Source of the DNA: Streptomyces sp. XM4193
Lineage (GTDB): Bacteria > Actinomycetota > Actinomycetes > Streptomycetales > Streptomycetaceae
Reading direction: 5' to 3'
NCBI RefSeq assembly: GCF_023072595.1
Contig: NZ_JALLGK010000001.1
Coordinates: forward strand, 310,001 to 374,000
Length of the DNA: 64,000 bases
In this document: piece after piece, positions 1 through 8,745 of the stretch
Layout: every line of letters starts with the position of its first letter
Position numbering within the stretch: position 1 is the first letter of the stretch
Translations under genes and position numbers: made by a program
The notes under the pieces: generated by a model
Seen by the model: the letters and a program-made list of their open reading frames with translations, nothing else
The model's database searches: none
What the model was told of the DNA's origin: nothing

Positions 1-210
1 GCGCGTCGACACGGTGGCGCAGCACCTCCATCGTGCGATCGGTGGTGTCGGAGTCGGCCTTGGTGGTGCTGGTGCTCCGGGTCTCCACGACCAGGCGGGT
101 GCCGCCCTGGAGGTCGAGCCCGAGCCGTGGCGAGCCGGTGAGGACGAGGAACGCGGAGACGAGCAGTACGACGACAGCGACGACTGCTCGCACCACGGTG
201 GGGCGAGACA
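1..210 (-). CDS. secD: Protein-export membrane protein SecD, N-terminal part, cut by the window edge
   Basis: Only the first 70 codons lie in the window; the gene runs off the left edge. The start ATG ends at 210 with GGAGG about six bases upstream. The product opens with a basic residue pair, one hydrophobic segment (VVRAVVAVVVLLVSAFLVL) and then RLGLDLQGGTRLVVE, the signature at the start of the SecD periplasmic region, followed by TMEVLRHRVD, which matches the usual EVLRxRVD stretch. SecD, with SecF, uses the proton motive force to help SecYEG release exported proteins. Streptomycetes often carry more than one SecD/SecDF copy, so this may be an extra copy; the partner cannot be seen. The Thr/Ser-rich stretch STSTTKADSDTTD is a little unusual between the two motifs. 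Confidence 0.85.
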
Positions 211-605
211 TACAGGGCCTCCATCAGGCGGCGGCCATCCACCGGTTCGGACGCGGCGACGCTTCCGTGCGCGGCGCCGAGCGCCGGAGCGGGCGGTCCC
301 GGCTCCGTACGTCCCCGGGGCACGGGCGCGACTCATACGCGTCGTGCACCGGCGGTACGGGGCGTGGCGCCCGTGTGCGCACCCGGGCGGCTGCGGACGT
401 ACGGAGCCGGGCGCGGGCGTCGCGCGCGTACGCGGAATCCCTGCTCACGGGTCCGTACGAGCCGGTCGCGCGTGAGCGCGGGGAGCTCGGCCGGAGCCCC
501 GGAGAGGGCGAACGGTGGTGGTGGCCAGGGCGGTTGTGACGTCCTGGGGAGCGGGGCACCGCCCGGAACCGCCGCGACCGGCCGGTTGGCAGGGCGGGGG
601 CTCGG
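211..605. other. Gene-free stretch between secD and a secreted-protein gene
   Basis: I see no convincing gene in these 395 bases. Open frames exist on both strands but they are rich in Arg and Pro and have no ribosome binding site, as is typical of shadow frames in such GC-rich DNA. Only the ribosome binding site of secD near 216-220 is clear. Confidence 0.5.
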
Positions 606-1115
606 TCAGTGTCCGGGTGCTCCCGGAGGCCCGCGCACATCGGGCAGTGCGCCGGGCGCGGAGCCGGGCAGGAGCGCGGGCACGTCCTCCGCGGCGACGC
701 CGGCCTGCGCCGGACGGTGCTGGTGCGCGGCCGGCGGCAGCAGCCCGCCGGGGCCGCCGGGACCGTGCTGCTCGCGCGGGGCGTAGGGCAGCGTGCCGGG
801 GACGGTCGTCGCCACCGGCGAGTGCCGCAGCTGCTCGCTCTGCCGCTCCGACCGCTCCTGTCCGGTGCGGTCCCGGTCCTGTGCCCGGTTCGGTGCCCGG
901 TCCGGCGTCCGGTTCTCGTCGTGGCCGAGGTGCAGTTCGGCGGCGGCAGGCGCGGCGGAGGCGGTTGCGGCGAGGGCGGTCTGCGCGGCGTGCGCCGTCT
1001 GCGGCGCGACGCCGAGGCCGAGCAGCGTGGCGAGCAGCGCGGCGAAGGCCAGCCTGCTTCGCGCGGCGAAGGCGGGCTTCGCTCGCCTCGTCCTGTCACC
1101 GGCGATGTTCACCAC
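606..1115 (-). CDS. Small secreted protein of unknown function
   Basis: A 169-residue protein starting at one of two adjacent GTG codons (1113-1115 or 1110-1112). Residues 5-43 form a Sec-type signal peptide: basic start (DRTRRAK), hydrophobic core FAALLATLLGLGV and a cleavage-like AHA-AQ. The mature part is acidic/basic at first (Glu, Asp, Arg, Gln) and then rich in Pro and Gly (GPGGPGGLLPP). Third codon positions in this frame are nearly all G or C, which supports real coding against the overlapping frames. I do not recognise the family. It lies upstream of secD on the same strand but 395 bases away, so an operon is doubtful. The start lacks a good ribosome binding site and a longer form starting near 1265 cannot be excluded. 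Confidence 0.55.
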   Translation of the reverse strand: MVNIAGDRTRRAKPAFAARSRLAFAALLATLLGLGVAPQTAHAAQTALAATASAAPAAAELHLGHDENRTPDRAPNRAQDRDRTGQERSERQSEQLRHSPVATTVPGTLPYAPREQHGPGGPGGLLPPAAHQHRPAQAGVAAEDVPALLPGSAPGALPDVRGPPGAPGH

Positions 1116-1384
1116 CGCACCGTAGCCACGCGTGGGCGGGCCGGGCAATGCCGCACCCCCTCGCGCCCTCGCGGCGCGGCACGTTCCGGGCCGGGACCGC
1201 CGCGCTGTCCGCCCTTCGGCATCGTCGGTGCCCGCGCCGCCGGGTCCGCGGACCCCGCACCGCACCCGAGGCGTGGAGCAGAACCGCCGACCGGAGAACC
1301 GGTCGCGCTCGTCCGACCGCAGCGGGCCGTGGTGCGTTCACCGACGGCCGATCCGCCGCCCGGCCCGTGACCTGCTGCCGCTGA

Positions 1385-2494
1385 CTACGTGATTCGTTCC
1401 GTGCGACCGATGGCTGCCGTCGGAAAGGGAGCCGTCCGGCTCACCTGTCGGAACTCGCGAAAGAAGTCGCCCATCACCGCGGCGACGGGTGCACCGCGGA
1501 CGAGGAGCGCCGCGATCGACGCGGGAACGCCCCGTGGTGTGTCCCCGTGGGCGCACGCGTCCACAAACGCCCTGCGTTCTTCCGGCGAGTACCCGTAGAG
1601 GGCCACGGCCAGCCAGTTCACCAGATGGGTGACGGCGTAGTGCGGGTCGTAGGTGCGGTGCCGGTCGAAGAAGTCGGCCTCGTCCTCTGCGAGGTCGAAG
1701 CGGGAGGAGAGCGCGAGGCCGTAGTCGGTGAAGAAGAGCCGTCGGCCGTCGGTGAGGATGTTCTCGAAGTGGGCGTCGAGATGGAGAAGGCCGCGGGCGT
1801 TCATGAACGAGATGCCCGCTCTCAGCTCCTCGTCGACCAGGGCGCATGCTCTCTCGGCCGTCTCCTCGCCGGCCTCGATCCGGCCGCCCAGCCAGTCGTG
1901 CAGGTTCTGCGGGATGTACTCCAGGAACAGCACGAGGCTCGCCGTGGACTCCTGAAGGGCTTCGATCCGCCGGCGCACCGCTGATCCGCCTCCCCAGTAG
2001 GCGACAGCCCGCTCCACATCGGCCAGTTCCTCGGGCAGCGGCCCGGCGGAGTCCGGGACGACCCGCCAGTGGTGCATCAGCGGAAAGCCCTCGTGATCTC
2101 CCGCGATCACCCAGTTCGTCGTCATGGTGTGCGCTGCCAACTCCCGCCAGGCCCCGAACCCCGGCGAGCCGACGGCACCGATGCCGTAGTGGCAGTGGGC
2201 CGGGAGCCCGAACAGGTTCGCGGTGGAGCGAACATGCTCGGGCCGCCGCTCAAGGTCGGTCAGCCGTACCTGCTTGACGAAGACCCGGGTCCCCTCGACC
2301 TCCAGCAGGGCCGTCCTCCCGCCGATGCCCGATCCCATCGGTGCGGCGGCGGCCACGCACTCGCGCAGATCGCGGTCACTGCGCAGCGCCAGCGAGGTGG
2401 AAACCGCGCCATGGGTTCCCAGACGAGCGCTGCGCGACAAGCCGGGCCCCTCTTCCACCTCGTCCCGCCTTCCGCGTCGTCCCATGTCCGCCAC
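1385..2494 (-). CDS. Protein-kinase-fold protein (serine/threonine kinase-like)
   Basis: A 369-residue soluble protein with the core motifs of the kinase fold. VFVKQVRL near residue 70 supplies the ATP-binding lysine; GLLHLDAHFENIL near residue 240 matches the catalytic loop HxDxxxxN (here HLDAHFEN), close to the pattern in aminoglycoside phosphotransferases and atypical kinases; LFFTDYGLAL follows at the DFG position with the metal-binding Asp kept (TDYG). A glycine-rich phosphate loop is weak (GSGIGGRT). The fold is therefore clear but the substrate, protein or small molecule, is not. The start is GTG at 2492-2494 preceded by GAGGCGGAG; an ATG three codons in (2483-2485) is an alternative. 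It stands alone on the minus strand, separated by 228 bases from the HAD gene upstream. Confidence 0.75.
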   Translation of the reverse strand: MADMGRRGRRDEVEEGPGLSRSARLGTHGAVSTSLALRSDRDLRECVAAAAPMGSGIGGRTALLEVEGTRVFVKQVRLTDLERRPEHVRSTANLFGLPAHCHYGIGAVGSPGFGAWRELAAHTMTTNWVIAGDHEGFPLMHHWRVVPDSAGPLPEELADVERAVAYWGGGSAVRRRIEALQESTASLVLFLEYIPQNLHDWLGGRIEAGEETAERACALVDEELRAGISFMNARGLLHLDAHFENILTDGRRLFFTDYGLALSSRFDLAEDEADFFDRHRTYDPHYAVTHLVNWLAVALYGYSPEERRAFVDACAHGDTPRGVPASIAALLVRGAPVAAVMGDFFREFRQVSRTAPFPTAAIGRTERIT

Positions 2495-2605
2495 CGTGCT
2501 CCGCCTCGGGTGCGATCACCGGAACGGGTTCGACTCCCCACCCTGCCACGGCAGCGGCAACGAGCCGGGGGCACAACCGGGGCCGCAGCGGGCGCCGTTG
2601 AGGCC

Positions 2606-2635
2606 GGCCGGCAGCAACCGACGGGCCTGCCGGCC
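2606..2635 (-). terminator. Hairpin downstream of the HAD gene
   Basis: A 9-bp perfect inverted repeat GGCCGGCAG / CTGCCGGCC with a 12-base loop, about 90 bases past the stop of the HAD gene and before the kinase-like gene. It has no T-run, as is common in streptomycetes. Confidence 0.45.
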
Positions 2636-2722
2636 ACTTTGGTGCACCCTTCCCACCGATGACGTCCACAGCTGTGCCGCCGCCGCGCGGCGAACCGACC
2701 GGACCGGGTGCCGCGCGGTTGC

Positions 2723-3643
2723 TCAGTGCGGTGGGTCGGTGGCCAGCAGGCGTTCGATGACGGCTGCCACCCCGTCCTCGTTGTTGCCGACGGTGCGGTG
2801 GCTGGTGGCGGCGAGCACGGCGGGGTGGGCGTTGGACATCGCGTAGGAGCGCCCCGCCCAGTCCAGCATCTCCAGATCGTTCGGCATGTCCCCGAACGCG
2901 ATGACGTCCTCGGGTCCGATGCCGCGCTCGGCGCAGCACTGTGCCAGGGTGCTGGCCTTGCTCACTCCCCGGCCGCTGATCTCCAGCAGCGTGCTGGGAC
3001 TCGATCGGGTGATCTCCGCGAGATCGCCCGCCACCGACCTCGCCAGTTCGAGGAACCCGTCCGGCGACAACTCGGCGTGCCGCACCAGCAGTTTGAGCAC
3101 CGGGTCCCCGCCCTGCCCGCTGCCGCCCCGCCCGGCGTCTCCGCCGGTCTGCTGCCCGGCCGCCGGCCCGTCGGAGGAGAGCAGTTTGTCGATGGGGGCG
3201 GTGGCGACCGGCCCGTCGTCACCGTGGAAGTACGGCGTGTACTGCGGCTCGTACGTCATGCCGGTCGTCCGCTCCAGCGCGAAGGTCGCTCCCGGCGCCG
3301 CCCTCCTGATCGCGGCCACCACCTCGCGGGCGGTCGGCACCGGCAGCTCCCGCACCTTCACCAGGCTGCGGCCGGCGTGCAGATCGACGACCGCCGCGCC
3401 GTTGGCGCAGATCGCCAGGCCGTGCCCGTGGACGTGCTCGCTGACCACGCCCATCCAGCGCGCCGGCCGTCCCGTGACGAAGAAGACCTCCACCCCGGCC
3501 CGTTCGGCGGCGGCGAGCGCGGCGACCGTACGGGCGGAGACGGACTTGTCGTCGTGCAGCAACGTTCCGTCAAGATCGGTGGCGATGAGTCGGGGAAGAC
3601 CCTGTACACGGCGAGTAACGGGGAGTCGAGTCACGGTCATCAT
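2723..3643 (-). CDS. Cof-type HAD-superfamily phosphatase
   Basis: A 306-residue HAD hydrolase of the Cof/YidA class (cap type C2B), which dephosphorylates sugar phosphates or similar small metabolites in the cytosol. Motif I is [10 protein letters not shown] near residue 20 (nucleophile Asp and the acid/base Asp two residues on), motif II is the Thr in FFVTGRP, motif III is the Lys in GRGVSKAS, and motif IV is [13 protein letters not shown]. The C-terminal AMSNAHPAV-x-AATSHRTVGNNEDGVAAVIE is typical. Odd: a Gly/Gln-rich insert (roughly residues 165-185, QQTGGDAGRGGSGQGG) interrupts the cap domain. The start is one of two consecutive ATGs (3641-3643, 3638-3640), with GAGG directly upstream. 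A second Cof-type enzyme lies at 33377-34186. Confidence 0.88.
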   Translation of the reverse strand: MMTVTRLPVTRRVQGLPRLIATDLDGTLLHDDKSVSARTVAALAAAERAGVEVFFVTGRPARWMGVVSEHVHGHGLAICANGAAVVDLHAGRSLVKVRELPVPTAREVVAAIRRAAPGATFALERTTGMTYEPQYTPYFHGDDGPVATAPIDKLLSSDGPAAGQQTGGDAGRGGSGQGGDPVLKLLVRHAELSPDGFLELARSVAGDLAEITRSSPSTLLEISGRGVSKASTLAQCCAERGIGPEDVIAFGDMPNDLEMLDWAGRSYAMSNAHPAVLAATSHRTVGNNEDGVAAVIERLLATDPPH

Positions 3644-3816
3644 CCTCGCGCAGCAGATGCACACTCGTGCGCTCTCGTGCCCGATTGAGCGCTTTCTCAC
3701 GTACTGGTCTGCCCGTTCCGGACCGGGAATGCTCCCTTCCGGTGCGGTCGGGTTGCCGCGGCCCACTGTCTCCGTGTGCCGAACTGACCGCCACCGAAAG
3801 GGGTTAGGTTGGCTGG

Positions 3817-4722
3817 ATGCGGCTCAGTACGGTGATCCTTCCGGTCAGGCGGTGGCACGAGGGCGGGCGCGAGAGGTGGCGTCGCGCCGAGGAACTCGGC
3901 TTCCACACCGCGTACACCTACGACCACCTCTCCTGGCGCGTGCCCTTCCGCGACGGCCCGTGGTTCGGCGCGCTGCCGACGCTCACCGCCGCCGCGGGCG
4001 TCACCGAGCGGATCCGCCTCGGAACCATGGTCACCTCGCCGAACTTCCGGCATCCGGTCACGCTGGCCAAGGAACTCCTGACCCTCGACGACATCTCGGC
4101 GGGCCGGGTCACGCTCGGCATCGGCGCGGGAGGCAGCGGTTTCGACGCGACGACGCTGCTCCCCGAGGGCGAGGAGCCCTGGACCCCGAAGGAACGGGCA
4201 GACCGCTTCGCCGAGTTCACCGCGCTGCTGGACCGGCTGCTGTCCGAGGACGAGACCACACACCGCGGCGCCCACTACTCGGCGCACGAAGCGCGCAACA
4301 TCCCCGGCTGCGTCCAGCTGCCGCGACTGCCGTTCACCGTGGCGGCGACCGGCCCGCGCGGGATGCGGCTCGCCGCGCGCCACGGGCAGGGCTGGGTCAC
4401 CACCGGCGACGGGCGCATCGGCCCGGACGCCGGCGCGCAGGAGTCGAGGGCGGCACTGCGCGGCCAGCTCGAACGGCTCGCGACCGCCTGCGAGAAGGAG
4501 GGACGCGATCCGGCCGCCCTCGGCCGCACCCTGTTGACCGGTTTCGTGCCCGAGCGTGTGCTGGAGTCGGTGGATTCCTTCGTCGACTTCGCCGGCGCCC
4601 ACGCCGAGCTGGGCTTCGACGAGATCATCCTGCACTGGCCGCTGCCGGGCACCCGGTTCGAGGCCGACGAGCGAGTGTTCGAGGAGATCGCGACGCGCGG
4701 TGTCCAGCAGATCGGGAGCTGA
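3817..4722 (+). CDS. LLM-class flavin-dependent oxidoreductase (luciferase-like monooxygenase family)
   Basis: A 301-residue protein with the luciferase-like TIM-barrel fold. YTYDHLSWR near residue 37 is the usual DHL motif, GVTERIRLGTMVTSPNFRHPVTLAKELLTLDDISAGRVTLGIGAGG (residues about 62-108) is the classical core of the family, and AATGPRGMRLAARHGQGWVTTG near residue 177 is the flavin-phosphate region. Members use FMN or coenzyme F420 with NAD(P)H; the sequence alone does not say which, though F420 is common in actinobacteria. The gene is divergent from the HAD phosphatase and is followed six bases later by pspAB, so the two are probably co-transcribed. Confidence 0.85.
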   Translation: MRLSTVILPVRRWHEGGRERWRRAEELGFHTAYTYDHLSWRVPFRDGPWFGALPTLTAAAGVTERIRLGTMVTSPNFRHPVTLAKELLTLDDISAGRVTLGIGAGGSGFDATTLLPEGEEPWTPKERADRFAEFTALLDRLLSEDETTHRGAHYSAHEARNIPGCVQLPRLPFTVAATGPRGMRLAARHGQGWVTTGDGRIGPDAGAQESRAALRGQLERLATACEKEGRDPAALGRTLLTGFVPERVLESVDSFVDFAGAHAELGFDEIILHWPLPGTRFEADERVFEEIATRGVQQIGS

Positions 4723-4727
4723 CAGCC

Positions 4728-5291
4728 ATGGGATTCCTCGACGCGATTCTCGGCCGCAAGAAGCCCGTACGGCCCGACCTCGACCGGCTCTTCTCGCTGC
4801 CGTCGGCGGCGATCACCCTTGAGGCGGCAGCCGGTTTCAAACCGACCGGAGTGGGCTCGGTCTGCTTCGCCGGAGTCGAGGGCGGCGCCTTCAACCGACT
4901 CCAGGAGGAGGTGCGCGGACTGCTCGGCGAGGCCGAGTTCACCCGCGACTCCTACGGCTACACCTGGGTCGTCTCCCGCCACGGGCCCGAGCAGTCGGGG
5001 GAGTTGGCCGCGCTGGTGAACGACCTGCACGCGGTCAACACCTTCCTCCAGGACGGCGGGTTCGGACCGCAGTTGCTCTGCTCGCTGATCACCTTCCGTG
5101 ACGAGGAGCAGCGTTCGCTGGCGCTCGTCTACCTCTACAAGCGGGGCACGTTCTACCCCTTCGCGCCGTTGCCCGGGGAGAAGCGCGACAACGCGCTGGA
5201 GCTCCAGATGCGGTCCACGCTCGGTGACGATCTGCCGATGGAGGACGATCTGAGCCGCTGGTTCCCGGTCTGGGGCGCACCGGGCATGTAG
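4728..5291 (+). CDS. pspAB: PspA-associated protein PspAB
   Basis: A 187-residue soluble protein starting MGFLDAILGRKKPVRPDLDRLFSLPSAA, the typical start of the actinobacterial PspAB family. It is followed downstream by htpX, the arrangement that defines this family, and the pair belongs to the phage-shock/membrane-stress network. The middle part (YTWVVSRHGP, LVNDLHAVNTFLQDGGFGPQLLCSLITF) is well conserved in the family as I know it; the biochemical role is not established. The ATG at 4728 lies six bases after the stop of the LLM oxidoreductase. No pspA is present in the window. Confidence 0.8.
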   Translation: MGFLDAILGRKKPVRPDLDRLFSLPSAAITLEAAAGFKPTGVGSVCFAGVEGGAFNRLQEEVRGLLGEAEFTRDSYGYTWVVSRHGPEQSGELAALVNDLHAVNTFLQDGGFGPQLLCSLITFRDEEQRSLALVYLYKRGTFYPFAPLPGEKRDNALELQMRSTLGDDLPMEDDLSRWFPVWGAPGM

Positions 5292-5368
5292 CGCCGTGTA
5301 GTCCCCGGGCCGGTCCGTACCGCGGGCGGGCCGCGCGCCGCGTGCGTTGCGTGCGTGTGGTGGGCCCG

Positions 5369-5424
5369 GGGACGCGTCCGCGGTGCGCACAGGGTGGCGT
5401 GCACAGGGACGCGTCCGCGGTGCG
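5369..5424. repeat. Direct repeat between pspAB and htpX
   Basis: GGGACGCGTCCGCGGTGCG occurs at 5369-5387 and again at 5406-5424, a 37-base period, within the 196-base gap before htpX. The surrounding bases are also a degenerate GTGCG/GCGTG mixture. It could be slippage debris or a regulator site for htpX. Confidence 0.6.
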
Positions 5425-5487
5425 TACGCACGGGCGGGTGCACCGAGTGCGGGCGCGTTACGCTCCAGAGGTGAAGGGGTGACGCAG

Positions 5488-6390
5488 ATGGCACAGACCC
5501 GGTACGCGCCCGACCGAGGGCTGACCCGCCGCATGGTGTTCACGATGTTCCTCATCGGCCTGCTGTACGTGGCCTTCATGGGGGTGCTGATCGCGCTGCT
5601 GGGCAAGGCCTGGCCGCTGATCCTGCTGTTCACCGGCGGCATGTTCATCGCGCAGTTCTGGTTCAGCGACCGGATCGCGGCGTACAGCATGGGCGCCCGC
5701 GAGGTCACCCCCGAGCAGGCACCCGAGCTGCACGGCGCCATCGACCGCCTGTGCGCGCTCGCGGACATGCCGAAGCCGCGAGTGGCCATCGCCGACACCG
5801 ACGTGCCGAACGCCTTCGCCACCGGTCGCAACCAGAAGAAGGCGCTGGTCTGCGCCACCACGGGACTGCTGCGCCGACTGGAGCCCGAGGAGCTCGACGG
5901 CGTGCTGGCGCACGAGCTCTCGCACGTCGCGCACCGCGACGTCGCGGTGATGACCTTCGCCTCGTTCCTCGGGGTGCTCGCCGGATCGCTCACACGGATG
6001 GCGTTGTGGAGCGGCATGATGCGCGGCGGCGGACGGAACAACAACACCGCGATCCTGGCGCTGATCATTCCGCTGGTCAGCGTGGTGGTGTACGTGATCA
6101 GCTTCCTGCTCACCCGGCTGCTCTCCCGCTACCGCGAGCTGTCCGCCGACCGCGGCGCCGCCCTGCTGACCGGCCGGCCCTCCGCGCTCGCCGCGGCGCT
6201 GACGAAGATCACCGGGCAGATGTCGCAGATTCCCACCCGGGACCTGCGCCAGGCCGAGCCGTTCAACGCGTTCTTCTTCGCACCCGCGATCTCCGGTCAG
6301 TCCTTCAGCAAGCTGCTCTCCTCGCACCCCACGCTGGAGCAGCGGCTGGACCAGCTCTCCCGCATCTCCCGGGAGCTGGGCCGCCCGTAG
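5488..6390 (+). CDS. htpX: Membrane zinc metalloprotease HtpX
   Basis: A 300-residue M48-family protease of the cytoplasmic membrane that degrades damaged membrane proteins. Two membrane helices lie at about residues 15-35 and 40-58 (VFTMFLIGLLYVAFMGVLIALLG, LILLFTGGMFIAQFWF). The zinc site is the HELSH sequence near residue 150 (VLAHELSHVAHRD), with the third ligand Glu in SRYRELSADRGAALLTG. A further hydrophobic pair follows the active site (FASFLGVLAGSL, ILALIIPLVSVVVYVISFLL). Length is normal for the family. The ATG at 5488 is preceded by AAGGGG eight bases away; an in-frame GTG at 5479 is less likely. It pairs with pspAB, consistent with a membrane-stress role. Confidence 0.93.
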   Translation: MAQTRYAPDRGLTRRMVFTMFLIGLLYVAFMGVLIALLGKAWPLILLFTGGMFIAQFWFSDRIAAYSMGAREVTPEQAPELHGAIDRLCALADMPKPRVAIADTDVPNAFATGRNQKKALVCATTGLLRRLEPEELDGVLAHELSHVAHRDVAVMTFASFLGVLAGSLTRMALWSGMMRGGGRNNNTAILALIIPLVSVVVYVISFLLTRLLSRYRELSADRGAALLTGRPSALAAALTKITGQMSQIPTRDLRQAEPFNAFFFAPAISGQSFSKLLSSHPTLEQRLDQLSRISRELGRP

Positions 6391-6707
6391 CCCGCACCTG
6401 CGGCGCGTGAGCGCGGGTGACCGGTCCGGCCGCTGACCGGGCCCGCCCGGGAAGCGGTGGCCGCGCGGGCGTCCACCACGGGGGCGCCCGCGGGTTCGAG
6501 CAGGCTCCACTGCATCGGTCCGGCATCGGTCCGCCGCTCCACCGGCGCCTGAGCCAGGCCGTCGGCGCCGCTCACCTCGTGCACACGACTCACCCCGCCC
6601 CGGCAGTGGAGACCACGTCGGTCACGCACATCTGCGGAGACGTGACGCTGGGTAGCTTCCCGGACATGCGCGGACGCCGACCGGCTCCGCTTCGAGGGGA
6701 GACGCCC
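6391..6707. other. Gene-free stretch upstream of the methyltransferase gene
   Basis: About 317 bases between htpX and the DUF574 gene. The frame upstream of the methyltransferase start stays open here but lacks family similarity and a start with a ribosome binding site, so I read it as the leader and promoter region. No clear hairpin or operator was recognised. Confidence 0.4.
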
Positions 6708-7526
6708 ATGACCGAACAGGCCACACCCATCGACGGCTCGCGTGCGCACTCCGCCCGCGTCTACGACTACTTCCTCGGCGGCCGGACGAACTTCGCCGCG
6801 GACCGGCACGCCGCCCACGCCCTGCTGGAGCACGCGCCGAACACCGCGACCAGTGCGCGGGCGAACCGGGCTTTCATGCACCGGGCGACGCGGCACCTGG
6901 CACGTGCCGGGATCGGCCAGTTCCTCGACCTGGGGTCGGGCATCCCCACATCGCCGAACCTGCACGAGATCGCGCAGCAGGTCCGCTCCGACGCGCGAGT
7001 GGTCTACGTCGACAACGACCCGATCGTGCTCGCCCATGCGGAGCCGCTGCTGACCGGCACCCCCGACGGGCGGACGTCGTACGCAGGAGCGGATGCGATC
7101 GCGGACCCCGGGCTGCTGGACCTGCCGGCGGTCGTCGATGTCCTGGACCTGGACCAGCCCGTGGCTCTGAGCCTGCTGGCTCTGCTGCACTTCGTGCCCG
7201 ACCAACGTGCGCACGACACGGTACGCGCCCTCATCTCCCGTCTCGCACCAGGCAGTTGCCTGGTCGTGAGCCATCTGACGGCGGACCACGCGCCGGAGCT
7301 CGTGCACGACTCAGCGCGCCGCTACAGCAGCTCCATCACCGCGCTGGTCCCACGCGACCTGGCGGAGTTCGCCACCTTCTTCGACGGGCTGGAGATGGTC
7401 GACGCCGGGCCGCACGAAGTCCGGCCCGGCATCGCCTCGGCCGCACGGTGGCGGCCCGACGACGGCGACGTGCTGCCGCCGGACAGCCACCTCAACTCCT
7501 GGGTGGGGGTCGGCCGAATTCCCTGA
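6708..7526 (+). CDS. SAM-dependent methyltransferase, DUF574 family
   Basis: A 272-residue protein of the S-adenosylmethionine methyltransferase family known as DUF574, which is greatly expanded in streptomycetes. Diagnostic segments are the N-terminal AHSARVYDYFLGGRTNFAADR (residues about 11-31), GQFLDLGSGIPTSPNLHEIAQ as the SAM-binding glycine-rich loop, RVVYVDNDPIVLAHAEPLL as the acidic loop, and LLALLHFVPD. The usual substrate of this family is unknown. The ATG at 6708 is preceded by GAGGGGAGAC. These genes are often found near regulatory ATPase clusters, but here it stands alone. Confidence 0.88.
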   Translation: MTEQATPIDGSRAHSARVYDYFLGGRTNFAADRHAAHALLEHAPNTATSARANRAFMHRATRHLARAGIGQFLDLGSGIPTSPNLHEIAQQVRSDARVVYVDNDPIVLAHAEPLLTGTPDGRTSYAGADAIADPGLLDLPAVVDVLDLDQPVALSLLALLHFVPDQRAHDTVRALISRLAPGSCLVVSHLTADHAPELVHDSARRYSSSITALVPRDLAEFATFFDGLEMVDAGPHEVRPGIASAARWRPDDGDVLPPDSHLNSWVGVGRIP

Positions 7527-7839
7527 CCGTGGGAGGCGACACCGTTGCCGGAGCTCTGCGGAACGAGCCCCCGCGCCCGTGCCTCGCCACCCATCCCTGC
7601 CGTCGGTGGGCCGGGGCAGGGCGGGGACTTTTGACGAGGGGCCGTGGGCCCCGGGGACCGCCGCCGCACTTCCGGCGACCGTCTCCGCCCGCCGGACCAC
7701 CGTGGGCAGGGGTTCGGACTGTGGGTCGAGAGCGCGTACGAGCCGGGGGCGGCCCGTGGAGCGGGCAAGGGCTTCGGGCGTGCAGTCGGGGGCAAGGCGT
7801 TGGGCAGAGGGCGGGGCCGGGCTGTGGAGGTGCCCCGGG
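7527..7839. other. Convergent intergenic stretch
   Basis: About 313 bases between two convergent genes. The only structure I see is a short hairpin at 7638-7652 (GGGGCC, GTG loop, GGCCCC), a weak terminator candidate. No gene is evident. Confidence 0.4.
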
Positions 7840-8478
7840 TCAGCCCCGGTGTGCCGAGGTGCGGTACGGGTGGCTGCCGCCTTCGCGCCGCGCGGGTCCG
7901 GCGACCGTGCTGCCGGTGCCGGTGCCGGTGCCGGTGCCGGTGTCGCGACCGGAGACCTGGGGCGGGCGGGCGCTCGTGGTGACCGCCGAGGTGTCCGCCG
8001 GGACGAGCAGCAGAATCGCCGTGACGGTCGTCGCGCCCACCGGGGTCAGATCCGCGCCGAGTGCGGCGAGGGCGCGCTGCGCCGCCGTGTTGCCGGTGGT
8101 CGTACTGGCCACCACATGCCGGAAACCCAGCGAACGAGCCTCTTCCAGCAGCCCCAGCAGCACCTTGTGGGCCATGCCGCGACCGCGCACCGAACGTCCC
8201 AGCCACACTCCGAGCTCCACCGAGCCCGGCTCGTCCGGCAACCGTTCCAGACGGGCAGCTCCGACGACCGCGTGCTCGTGCAGGATCGCGAACGTCGCCT
8301 CCACCGGGTCCGGCGCCAGTGCACGCTCGCGGTGGAACCGCACGAACGCCTCGCGTCGCCGTCTCGTCCAGCCCGGCGGCCCTCCGACCGGAGGCATCAC
8401 CTCACCGGGGTCCGCGTCTCGTACGGCTGCCTCCAGCAACTCCTGCAGCAGCTCCTCGTTCAGCTGTCGTAGCTCCAC
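7840..8478 (-). CDS. GNAT-family N-acetyltransferase
   Basis: A 212-residue acetyltransferase. Residues 1-170 form the GNAT fold: the acetyl-CoA loop is VWLGRSVRGRGMAHKVLLGLLEEA (the R/QxxGxG/A pattern, near residue 90) and VVASTTTGNTAAQRALAALGAD is the late helix with the conserved Asn-x-x-(A)-x-R-x-L. The C-terminal 35 residues are low-complexity and include five Gly-Thr repeats (GRDTGTGTGTGTGS) encoded by a 6-base tandem repeat, so the end of the protein is probably variable between strains. The substrate is unknown. It is convergent with the methyltransferase gene. Confidence 0.82.
   Translation of the reverse strand: MELRQLNEELLQELLEAAVRDADPGEVMPPVGGPPGWTRRRREAFVRFHRERALAPDPVEATFAILHEHAVVGAARLERLPDEPGSVELGVWLGRSVRGRGMAHKVLLGLLEEARSLGFRHVVASTTTGNTAAQRALAALGADLTPVGATTVTAILLLVPADTSAVTTSARPPQVSGRDTGTGTGTGTGSTVAGPARREGGSHPYRTSAHRG
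7911..7943. repeat. Hexanucleotide tandem repeat inside the GNAT gene
   Basis: A TGCCGG unit is repeated about five and a half times. It is in frame (two codons per unit), so copy-number change would lengthen or shorten the Gly-Thr tail without a frameshift. Confidence 0.85.
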
Positions 8479-8745
8479 GTGCCCCCCTCTGTGAGTCTCT
8501 GCTCTGCCGTTGGTACGTATCGACGTCGGTGTGTGTGCGGGTGTGCGGTGCGCTGTGTCCGGTGGGCGCGGCTGGTCCGGGACGTCGCCGGGCAGGGCTG
8601 GATCAGCACCTGCCGGACGTGGGTCCGTGCGGCCCGCGGATCGACGCGGGAGCGCGGCGGTCCCCTTGGCGGCGCCGGCGTTCCGGCCGGACGCGGTCGG
8701 CGTGCGGGCGGGGCCGAGCGGCGTGAACAGTCGGCGGGGAGGCGG

